64,000 nt of DNA from assembly GCF_000407485.1 (NCBI RefSeq), contig NZ_ASWD01000003.1, positions 930,001-994,000 of the forward strand, read 5' to 3'. Below the pieces are notes generated by a model, which ran no database searches, was not told where the DNA came from, and was given only the letters and a program-made list of their open reading frames with translations. Both the position numbers and the translations under genes were made by a program. This DNA is from Enterococcus pallens ATCC BAA-351. Its GTDB lineage: Bacteria; Bacillota; Bacilli; Lactobacillales; Enterococcaceae. Numbering within the stretch: the stretch's first letter is position 1; each line of letters begins with the position of its first letter. Of the stretch, positions 28,926 through 35,039 are shown piece by piece.

Positions 28926-29201
28926 ATGGAATCAAAAATTGGAATAGTCAGCAGCATCAAAATTCTTAATATGTCGGAGCGTCCATTAGTTTACTTCAAG
29001 TTAGACGGAGTAAGTTGCTTAATCGCGGGTCACTCTCTTAATTTTCTTGCTGACGTTGAAGATGGAATGAAAGTATCAGCATTTGGTGAATATAATAGAA
29101 GAAAACAGTTCGTGATTAAGAAGTATTCGGTTATTGGTAAGACAAAACTCATGATGGAATTTGAATACAGCTCAATGCCTGCGAAGAAAGCATTTGCTTA
29201 A
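28926..29201 (+). CDS. Small phage protein of unknown function
   Basis: 91 residues. The pattern of short beta strands (KIGIVSSIKILN, VYFKLDGVSCLIAGHSL, MKVSAFGEYNRRKQFVIKKY) would suit an OB-fold-like nucleic-acid or protein binder, but this is only inferred from strand pattern. A GAGGGAGTGATTGC site precedes the ATG. It lies 23 bases after the DUF7694-like gene and 15 before the next, forming a tight SOS-box operon. Confidence 0.65.
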   Translation: MESKIGIVSSIKILNMSERPLVYFKLDGVSCLIAGHSLNFLADVEDGMKVSAFGEYNRRKQFVIKKYSVIGKTKLMMEFEYSSMPAKKAFA

Positions 29202-29216
29202 TATCAAGGTGATCCA

Positions 29217-29513
29217 ATGCTAGAAGTACACCGAAAAGATTTCGCATTCAAGGACGACAAGTTTATCGCCATGTTCCACAAATACGTCAACACTGATATA
29301 CCGTTGTTCGCTCTACAAAAAGAGCTACTCTATATAATGGAGACACAAAAGGTAAATCATTTTCGTGTGCCAGCAGCTCTAACCAAAAACAATAAGGAAG
29401 CCGTGTTTTATTTTGATATCACCACGCTTAAAGAAAACATAACGTTTGATGTCTACAGATTACGAGAAGTGAAGTTTTTTGACGAAGAAGGAAACGAAGT
29501 TTTCAGCGAATAG
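29217..29513 (+). CDS. Small phage protein of unknown function
   Basis: 98 residues, acidic with alternating charged and hydrophobic stretches (VHRKDFAFKDDKFIAMF, KEAVFYFDITTLKENITFDV). No motif is recognised. AAGGTGATCC stands before the ATG. It is the last gene of the SOS-box cassette. A GCCCCCGAT ... GAGGGC stem follows without a strong T-run. Confidence 0.6.
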   Translation: MLEVHRKDFAFKDDKFIAMFHKYVNTDIPLFALQKELLYIMETQKVNHFRVPAALTKNNKEAVFYFDITTLKENITFDVYRLREVKFFDEEGNEVFSE

Positions 29514-29603
29514 AAAGCCCCCGATACACAAGAACCGAGGGCAATGGAATAAGAAAAGAAGTTTATTTAGTATGTATATTGTACCATATTTAAATTGCTG
29601 CAA

Positions 29604-29680
29604 ACAAAAAAACCACTCCCTGACAAGGTAGGGAGTGGTTGGGAAAAAAAGTCGGAGAGGACTCTCCGTAAATAGTATAT
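29604..29680 (-). ncRNA. Small-RNA-like unit 1 (leftmost of three)
   Basis: On the minus strand: extended -10 TGATATACT (TATACT at 29674-29679), then CGGAGAG-ga-CTCTCCG hairpin (29653-29668), a pyrimidine-rich linker, and AACCACTCCCT ... AGGGAGTGGTT (29611-29640) with seven T. No ribosome site or credible frame is seen. It has the same layout as unit 2. Promoter use is inferred, and no -35 box is visible. Confidence 0.5.
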
Positions 29681-29691
29681 CACATTTCTGC

Positions 29692-29769
29692 AAAAAAAGA
29701 CCACTCCCCAGAAATTAGAGAGTGGCCGCAAAAAGAAAATGTTGGAGAGATTCTCCACTTGCATTATAG
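29692..29769 (-). ncRNA. Small-RNA-like unit 2
   Basis: Minus strand: extended -10 TGCTATAAT (TATAAT at 29763-29768), TGGAGA-atc-TCTCCA hairpin (29743-29757), linker TTTTCTTTTTGCGG, terminator CCACTCTC ... GGGGAGTGG (29701-29725) and seven T. Its stems diverge from unit 1 but keep pairing, which suggests selection on structure. Confidence 0.5.
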
Positions 29770-29781
29770 CATATTTCAATT

Positions 29782-29871
29782 AAAAATACCCACCTCGTTA
29801 GAAGTGGGCGGTTAAAAAAAAGGTCTTTGGGTTGGTAAGTTCATTATACACCGTGTCGCGCGGGGTGTAAA
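29782..29871 (-). ncRNA. Small-RNA-like unit 3 with a strong promoter
   Basis: Minus strand: TTTACA (29866-29871), 17-base spacer, TATAAT (29843-29848). The short transcript carries ACCAACCCAAAGACC and eight T, then CCCAC ... GTGGG (29789-29808) with a terminal T-run. It is the best promoter of the three units. The spacer contains the GC-rich CCGCGCGACACGG. Confidence 0.5.
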
Positions 29872-29916
29872 TGGTGTTGAAATCTCTTTTAGTTCAACTT
29901 TTCTAATAATAAACTA

Positions 29917-30738
29917 TCAGATACAAAATGCAGAACATATTTTAGCTGAAGTTATGATAATAGCTTCGTCGTTTACTTGTTCTGCATTATTGATGGTGTC
30001 AGCAAATGTGAAAAAATACAGCTTAGCACTACATCCGGCTACATTTTCATTAAAGAAGTTTTGAACATTATTCATATAAACCCATTTTTTTAAACTTTTT
30101 TTACAATCTGGATCATTTGAACTTCTATTTTTCAGGTGTAACAAAAAATGGTTTAAATCAGCTTTACATTCACAAATATCGATGGCACACTCATCTTTAT
30201 TCACGTGAATTAAATCAACTAAATTATCACTATTTCCAATTATTATTTTTTCATTCTCTTGCGCATTCGCACTGATTGATTTCCCTAAATTTTTACTTGC
30301 TCTGTAATAAATCTGAGGTTCGTGAAAGAAACGTCTTTTCCTATTTAATTTATTTTTTACGAACGGTGCAACTATCGAAAAATATACAAAGGCAACATAC
30401 TCAACGAAGTTGCTTCTAAACCTTTTAAATTCCTTATAGTTGAACTGGTATATTAACCTTAAAGTCCTCTTTAGTTTAACCATTTGCAAATATGCTTCAG
30501 AATCATCACCATATATTATTCTTCTTAATTCTAACTCTTCATCCATTCGAACTAATTCATTTCGTAATCTTTCACCATTATCTTTATTTCTTTGAAAGAA
30601 AGATAGCACAGTTTCAATTAAGTCGGCATCTTTGCTTAACAAGATTTTTTTTAGATTTATGTTGTGAGCATTTTGAAGAACAGATACATAAAAGCTGTCT
30701 CTCCCTATCTCTTCAAACCTAATATTTTTTAGCTCCAT
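29917..30738 (-). CDS. PD-(D/E)XK nuclease-like protein, third gene of a SecB-associated operon
   Basis: 273 residues. The N-terminal two thirds are helical and basic (KRTLRLIYQFNYKEFKRFRS, KNKLNRKRRFFHE). Then comes NSDNLVDLI ... AIDICECKADL: an Asp followed after about a dozen residues by a hydrophobic strand ending in E-x-K, the layout of a PD-(D/E)XK nuclease core. A further CxxK-rich helix follows. The ATG abuts the SecB-like stop (TAAATG), so translation is coupled. I infer a nucleic-acid-cutting effector. An inactive nuclease-fold binder is possible. AT-rich codon use differs from the tail genes, in keeping with an acquired cargo gene. Confidence 0.6.
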   Translation of the reverse strand: MELKNIRFEEIGRDSFYVSVLQNAHNINLKKILLSKDADLIETVLSFFQRNKDNGERLRNELVRMDEELELRRIIYGDDSEAYLQMVKLKRTLRLIYQFNYKEFKRFRSNFVEYVAFVYFSIVAPFVKNKLNRKRRFFHEPQIYYRASKNLGKSISANAQENEKIIIGNSDNLVDLIHVNKDECAIDICECKADLNHFLLHLKNRSSNDPDCKKSLKKWVYMNNVQNFFNENVAGCSAKLYFFTFADTINNAEQVNDEAIIITSAKICSAFCI

Positions 30739-31191
30739 TTACTCAACAACCTCTAATTCATCAAAGAATTCCAACGGGATAGGAGGTACAGGAAAAAGAG
30801 TACGGTTAAACATATTTGCTACAACTTCTCTTATATACGGGCCAGTGTATCTTCCAACTTCTTTAGCTAAATTATTCTTGCTAACCTCGTCATTTATATC
30901 CAAGCCTTCATAAACAAAATCGACCTTAAAAATACAGTTTAAGGAAACATACAGTCTTGAATCACTGTCATCAAAGTTTTTTGTTTCCTCTTCGGTAAGT
31001 TTTTGTTCTAAAACAGCCATCTTGAACCACACATTAGTAGAATAAACATTTTTATCTTCAGAAAATTGAACTAGCTTATTCAAATTACTTTCGCCAATAA
31101 TCGTTAGTTTGATGTTATCTGAATCATTAATAACTTCTTTATCCTCTATCGAAAATTGCTTTAGACTGATATTCGTAATCTCTTTTAACAT
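30739..31191 (-). CDS. SecB-like chaperone protein
   Basis: 150 residues, the size of SecB. The C-terminal half, RYTGPYIREVVANMFNRTLF then PVPPIPLEFFDELEV, parallels the SecB ending (YxREVxxxLxxRxxFPxxxLxPxxFxxLY). The centre has alternating strands (SLNCIFKVDFVYEG). Firmicutes lack the SecB export pathway. SecB-like proteins outside it are mostly chaperones of toxin-antitoxin-chaperone (TAC) modules, such as HigBAC and CmdTAC. It overlaps the preceding gene by 53 bases and abuts the next. I infer a dedicated folding partner for an operon-mate. Confidence 0.7.
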   Translation of the reverse strand: MLKEITNISLKQFSIEDKEVINDSDNIKLTIIGESNLNKLVQFSEDKNVYSTNVWFKMAVLEQKLTEEETKNFDDSDSRLYVSLNCIFKVDFVYEGLDINDEVSKNNLAKEVGRYTGPYIREVVANMFNRTLFPVPPIPLEFFDELEVVE

Positions 31192-31678
31192 CTTTATTCT
31201 CCTTATTTTTTTCTAATGTAGAAAAGTATGAATACGTACTTGTTTCTGGAAACGAAATAGATATATCATTCCATTTTTTATTATATATTTTGTTTAATTT
31301 AATAATATTCTTCGATAACGATGCGTAAATCTCATTCGTTATATCTAAAGTTTTTTCTACATCACGATCCTCCAAAGTAGATGTTTCGAAGTTTACTTTC
31401 CTTATAAAAACCCGAATAATTGCATCAATTTCTTGTTTTTTTAATCTTGTGAAAGTAGTGTCCTTTAAAACAGATTTTAATTGAAGATACTGATCACAGT
31501 TGAAATCTTTGTTTTCAAAACTCTCCTCAATAGATTTTAAATACATCTTATTGATTTCCAGTTTTTCTTCATTAATATCAGTTTGATCAATATATTTTTT
31601 TAAAAGTGATAGGTATTCAGAAAATTTTGAATCGAAAGCTTTCAATTGATTCACTTCATAAAGCTCGAATGTATTCAT
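31139..31678 (-). CDS. Helical protein, candidate antitoxin/partner of the SecB-like chaperone
   Basis: 179 residues from ATG 31676-31678, behind GGAAGAGGGGAGAATT. No family recognised. It is almost entirely alpha helical and acidic-basic (SEYLSLLKKYIDQTDINEEK, DVEKTLDITNEIYASLSKNI). The C-terminal tail (STYSYFSTLEKNK, then RDYEYQSKAIF) is rich in aromatics and basic residues, and its coding region overlaps the chaperone gene. In TAC modules the antitoxin's C-terminal tail is the chaperone-binding segment, and that comparison makes this the likely antitoxin. It could equally be a sensor. First gene of the operon. Confidence 0.55.
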   Translation of the reverse strand: MNTFELYEVNQLKAFDSKFSEYLSLLKKYIDQTDINEEKLEINKMYLKSIEESFENKDFNCDQYLQLKSVLKDTTFTRLKKQEIDAIIRVFIRKVNFETSTLEDRDVEKTLDITNEIYASLSKNIIKLNKIYNKKWNDISISFPETSTYSYFSTLEKNKENKDVKRDYEYQSKAIFDRG

Positions 31679-31700
31679 AATTCTCCCCTCTTCCAATTTA

Positions 31701-31740
31701 ATACTAGTATCATGATATCAATCTGGAGAGCTTGATTCAA
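31701..31740 (-). promoter_or_regulatory. Promoter with two overlapping palindromes before the SecB-like operon
   Basis: Minus strand: TTGAAT (31735-31740), 17-base spacer, TATCAT (31712-31717). The -10 lies inside the perfect palindrome TATCATGATA (31708-31717), next to ATACTAGTAT (31701-31710). The arrangement suits autorepression by an operon product. Confidence 0.55.
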
Positions 31741-31874
31741 GTATTATACAAAAAATATGTACAACCCCACCTGAAACCGGCTGAGGAGTTTTTTACCGCT
31801 TCACTAAATCTGTTGTCTCCTCACCTGAATAGTTGTTACTTTTTATTCAACTTTAGTTGAATTAAGGTAACAGT

Positions 31875-32027
31875 AAAAAAGACAACTGCCTTCCCAAACA
31901 GTTGTCCTAGATAGAAGAGAGACTACTTCTGTTAAGCTAGTCTTGAAACTATTGTAGTCCTTTTTCTGAAAATGTAAATATAGTATTTTTTTATAGTTAG
32001 AATACACCCTTCTCATAGAGAGTTCAA
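31875..32027 (-). ncRNA. Candidate small RNA between lysis genes and the SecB-like operon
   Basis: Minus strand: TTGAAC (32022-32027), 17-base spacer, TATTCT (31999-32004). About 110 transcribed bases follow: an AT-rich lead, a GACTAC ... GTAGTC stem enclosing TTTCAAGACTAGCTTAAC, and a terminator GACAACTG ... CAGTTGTC (31881-31906) with a run of T. A 74-codon frame over it lacks a ribosome site. A GTTCAAC-type hairpin at about 31848-31860 lies just beyond. Confidence 0.5.
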
Positions 32028-32039
32028 ATGCACAACTAA

Positions 32040-32098
32040 ACGGAGCGGCACCTACCCACCAGCACACTTCCCCAAATGTCTGATCTCTGCCGCTCCGT
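32040..32098. other. Long stem-loop of unknown role
   Basis: ACGGAGCGGCA ... TGCCGCTCCGT, a perfect 11-bp stem that is GC-rich in AT-rich surroundings, with a 37-base loop containing CCTACCCACC. No T-run follows closely on either strand. It may be an RNA structure or a protein site. Confidence 0.4.
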
Positions 32099-32189
32099 CT
32101 ATTCGTATCATGACGCTTCTATGTTAAATGAGTGATACTTGTAGGATATTATAAAATATACAACGGTTAAACTCAAATGATATGTACAA

Positions 32190-32209
32190 CCCCACCCGGA
32201 CGGATGGGG
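32190..32209 (-). terminator. Hairpin after the endolysin gene
   Basis: CCCCATCC ... GGGTGGGG on the minus strand just past the endolysin stop, followed by TTGT rather than a clean T-run. Probably the end of the late transcript. Confidence 0.5.
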
Positions 32210-32220
32210 CTTGTTTGTGC

Positions 32221-33216
32221 TTAATACTTGAATCCTTTAATGTGTGTCTCAGGAATTCCTTTTTTCTTACCTTCCGCTTTAACCTCAGCTAAGACAGTTG
32301 CCGCATCTCGTGAATTGAAACCTTCACCAAGAACTCGAACGTCCCAGGTACCATAGCTGTTGGGCTGTCCGAAGGTTTGGTCATACAACAGGACATCACA
32401 CAAGAATTTACGCATATAGATGTCAAATCCTTCTTTCTTACCTTCGAAAGCAGCTACAGGCATGTTACGAGCTTCAATCTTAATCGTAGGTTTGTCACCA
32501 TCTACGATAGCAATGTTTTGCTGCATATAGCCTGGGTAATGAGTTTTCAACTCTTGCTTCAAACGGTTAATGCTGTGTTCGTATTTGTACTTGTTGTCGC
32601 AAGTAATAACAAGCGTATAACGCCCATCGGCTTGCTTGATTGCTTTAACCTGTTCTGTCGCTAACGTCCATGCGTAGCGAGACTGAATCAACGGAACCAT
32701 ATGCTTGGCTTGGTCATAGCTGATATTGTCAATCGCGATTCCATTTTTGTTTGCAGGCTTCGGAGGAACAACGGCAGGTCCAGATCCTGATTCCATTCTG
32801 TAAACATAGAATCCCATTGAATAAGGTAATGTGTTTTCATTATTAACTGAGACACCATTAGCGCTGTAATTGCAATGAATGACATTTGTTCCGTCAATAG
32901 CGATAACGATGTGTCCTGCAGCACCTCCACTAGAACCACGAAGTCCAAAGATGATTACATCTCCACGTTTCATGGCCCAAGACTGATTTTGCGCTACCAG
33001 TTTAAATCCATTTTGAACCAGCCAAGCGTGCATTGAATCAGTATTTAGTACCCATCCAGCATTGGTGGCTCCGCCTTTGCGCAACGAATCGTAGATCGCA
33101 CCGCTGCAGTCTGCTGTGCCGTCTGTACCGATTCTACTGCCATACATAGAATATCTGGTTGCTCGGCGCATTAAATCGTACATATTATTGATTGCTGTTT
33201 CGATATTTACTACCAT
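32221..33216 (-). CDS. Phage endolysin, Amidase_5-type peptidoglycan hydrolase
   Basis: 331 residues from ATG 33214-33216 behind AAAGGAGGAAAATA. The longer frame start is upstream of this site and is rejected. The N-terminal domain has Cys in GTDGTADCSGAIYDSL, His in SSGGAAGHIVIAID and VIHCNYSANGVSVNN. This is the NlpC/P60-like Amidase_5 phage hydrolase family known from Dp-1 Pal, which cuts within the peptidoglycan peptide. A proline-rich linker (VVPPKPANK) precedes a C-terminal region of about 190 residues that probably binds the cell wall. The N-domain closely resembles that of the tail lysin at 41014-43692. It follows the holin by one base. Confidence 0.9.
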   Translation of the reverse strand: MVVNIETAINNMYDLMRRATRYSMYGSRIGTDGTADCSGAIYDSLRKGGATNAGWVLNTDSMHAWLVQNGFKLVAQNQSWAMKRGDVIIFGLRGSSGGAAGHIVIAIDGTNVIHCNYSANGVSVNNENTLPYSMGFYVYRMESGSGPAVVPPKPANKNGIAIDNISYDQAKHMVPLIQSRYAWTLATEQVKAIKQADGRYTLVITCDNKYKYEHSINRLKQELKTHYPGYMQQNIAIVDGDKPTIKIEARNMPVAAFEGKKEGFDIYMRKFLCDVLLYDQTFGQPNSYGTWDVRVLGEGFNSRDAATVLAEVKAEGKKKGIPETHIKGFKY

Positions 33217-33217
33217 A

Positions 33218-33484
33218 TTATTTTCCTCCTTTATTGACTTGATTGTAGATTCCACTTGCAACTGCACCGGCTACGATTCCAGCAAGCGAAAGCTCAGCTA
33301 GTGATCCGACACTTGGATAAACAAAAGACAGTAGACAACCGGTTAAAATTCCGATCACTACTGCCACTACTGATATCCATTTGCTAGGGATGATATCTGG
33401 TTTCTTAATCACCTCTACTAAGATAATTACTAAAGCACTCATTGAGATGCCAGTACCAAATATTGTGTTAATTACTTGCTCCAT
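33218..33484 (-). CDS. Phage holin
   Basis: 88 residues. Hydrophobic segments ISMSALVIILVEVI and WISVVAVVIGILTGCLLSF, and a shorter LAGIVAGAVASGI, suggest two or three membrane passes. A charged tail (NQVNKGGK) follows. Position just upstream of the endolysin fixes the role: it opens the membrane for lysis. It overlaps the previous coiled-coil gene by 17 bases. Confidence 0.85.
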   Translation of the reverse strand: MEQVINTIFGTGISMSALVIILVEVIKKPDIIPSKWISVVAVVIGILTGCLLSFVYPSVGSLAELSLAGIVAGAVASGIYNQVNKGGK

Positions 33485-33794
33485 TTGTTTGTTCCCCTTT
33501 CATTTCTTCAAGTTCTTCTTTCAATTCTTTATTCTCATATTTCAGCAAAAGGTTCTCTTCCTTCAAACGATCTACTAATTCATCTTTTACTTTAAGCTCA
33601 GCCTTTAAAGAATCCATTTCTTTTTCAAGATGTCGTATTCTCCCCTCTAAAACACTAAATGCTTTTTCATCTTTAGTTAGCTTATTTTCTTCCGTCTTCC
33701 CCTTGTGATTAAGATAAGCTACCGCTAATGTCCCAACCGTTCCACCTCCTAAAAGGGCAGCGAGTAATGTCAATGCTTCATTCAAATACATCAC
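33468..33794 (-). CDS. Membrane-anchored coiled-coil protein of the lysis cassette
   Basis: 108 residues. One N-terminal hydrophobic helix (LTLLAALLGGGTVGTLAVAYL) is followed by a long charged coiled coil (LEGRIRHLEKEMDSLKAELK onward, heptads of L/I) to the C-terminus. The layout resembles XhlA/hemolysin-like phage accessory proteins that pair with holins. The function is inferred from position. It overlaps both neighbours by 17 bases. Confidence 0.7.
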   Translation of the reverse strand: MMYLNEALTLLAALLGGGTVGTLAVAYLNHKGKTEENKLTKDEKAFSVLEGRIRHLEKEMDSLKAELKVKDELVDRLKEENLLLKYENKELKEELEEMKGEQTNGASN

Positions 33795-34119
33795 CCCGCC
33801 TTATCGACAAAATAATAAATACAAACAACTCTAAGGTGAAAATCCACATCACGTTGGATTCGCCTTGAAGCTGTCTAACAAAACCTAAACTTGTTAATCC
33901 AAGAAGGACACCACTATGCAAGTAATACATCCATCTTTTTAAAGCAATTCGTTTTGAAAAAATCGCAAAAAATGAGACAGTGCCTAACATAAGACAAACA
34001 AGTCCAAGTTCACGACCAAAAAAAGCGATCTTATCTGCATAGACAGGGTCTAGCTCAAAGATCACTCCAAAGAGAGTTGCTGTAATTGAATGTATTGTCA
34101 AATTCCTATCATTTTTCAT
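33778..34119 (-). CDS. Small phage membrane protein
   Basis: 113 residues with three to four hydrophobic stretches (ITATLFGVIFEL, LGLVCLMLGTVSFFAIF, YYLHSGVLLGLTSLGFV, MWIFTLELFVFIIL). It lies between the fibre genes and the lysis genes and could be a second holin-like protein. No family recognised. Confidence 0.6.
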   Translation of the reverse strand: MKNDRNLTIHSITATLFGVIFELDPVYADKIAFFGRELGLVCLMLGTVSFFAIFSKRIALKRWMYYLHSGVLLGLTSLGFVRQLQGESNVMWIFTLELFVFIILSIRRGDVFE

Positions 34120-34141
34120 AATCCACCGTCTTCTCTATTTT

Positions 34142-35023
34142 TTACTTGAAGCATGAACCTGTCTCACCAGACACGATACCTTCAATCATTAAAATTTTAT
34201 GTGGCTTGTCGCCTGCAACATCTTGGGAATCGCAATACTTTTTTGTGTTTGCTGTATTACTAAAGGCAAGAAAAACGCCCGCCTGTGCAGAATCTAGCGT
34301 GGGTGTACTGCTACCAGTAATTGACCAAATGAAATGATCAATTTTAACTGTTGTCTGATTGGGAAAACTCAGCCCGATTTCTTTGCCAGCTAATGCACCA
34401 GGTACAATTTTGTAACTATTATTTGAACTGATTTTGTCCATGATAACAGTCGTGGGAATACCACCTAAGCCGCCTTCTAGTGAGACACGCCCCACCACAT
34501 GCTCAGTACCAAAAAGTAGATGCAAATCTAAATAATCAAAGGCATCTAACTTTTCAGTAATCGTTAATGATGGCAAGTCAAAAACATTTCTGTCTCCACT
34601 CCACAACTTCACCGTTCTAACCGATTGTTGTGTTTTTTCATCCAAGCAGCGAACAAGCTTCCATAGTCCACAGATAGCACAGATAATCGCTTTATCAACG
34701 TTCCACTGCCAGCTCAACAAACTATCTAGCCAACACTTATAGGCATCCACATCGCAAATGTCGAGAGTCATCAATGCATTATGAAGTGATCCTGTAGCTA
34801 GATCATTAAGAGATTTTAAATCATCGCAATCCGTATTAGAATGAGTTGCTGAGGGATGAATACCTTCATCATTCATAAGATTCTCGCAGATTTTATCAGT
34901 AATTGAAGTAAAGCAATAGTTAGGATCACCATTCCTAATATCGTTTAAAGGCGTAGCAACATCCATTGCTCGCATGTTGCAGCAATTTGAACCACCACCT
35001 TGTTTACAGTTAACACATGCCAT
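34142..35023 (-). CDS. Cysteine-rich baseplate/fibre protein, paralogue of the next gene
   Basis: 293 residues with 14 Cys. The first 120 residues (MACVNCKQ, NCC, IRNGDPNYCF, GIHPSATHSNTDC, WLDSLLSWQWNVDKAIICAI) match the N-terminus of the neighbour at 35040-36143 almost line for line, while the C-terminal 170 residues differ. The C-part looks like a beta-rich head domain. The shared N-domain presumably docks to the baseplate and the different C-domains bind different targets. It lies between the fibre and lysis genes. The role is inferred from place; no known family. Confidence 0.65.
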   Translation of the reverse strand: MACVNCKQGGGSNCCNMRAMDVATPLNDIRNGDPNYCFTSITDKICENLMNDEGIHPSATHSNTDCDDLKSLNDLATGSLHNALMTLDICDVDAYKCWLDSLLSWQWNVDKAIICAICGLWKLVRCLDEKTQQSVRTVKLWSGDRNVFDLPSLTITEKLDAFDYLDLHLLFGTEHVVGRVSLEGGLGGIPTTVIMDKISSNNSYKIVPGALAGKEIGLSFPNQTTVKIDHFIWSITGSSTPTLDSAQAGVFLAFSNTANTKKYCDSQDVAGDKPHKILMIEGIVSGETGSCFK

Positions 35024-35039
35024 TTAAAGACCTCCTATC

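Larger units (their letters stand above)
31755..32196. repeat. 17-bp direct repeat flanking an RNA-rich intergenic block
   Basis: ATATGTACAACCCCACC occurs exactly at 31755-31771 and again at 32180-32196. The right copy is part of the endolysin terminator. The left copy lies before the SecB-like operon. The 408 bases between hold an sRNA-like unit and a long hairpin but no convincing gene. Confidence 0.7.

Noticed and set aside
29460-29779. Two minus-strand frames of 70-77 codons over the sRNA-like units
   Set aside because: They run through terminator hairpins, have Phe-rich random composition and no ribosome sites. Also checked for Fst-like type I toxins; none seen.
31843-32067. 74-codon minus-strand frame
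   Set aside because: Overlaps a promoter, two stems and a terminator, with no ribosome site.
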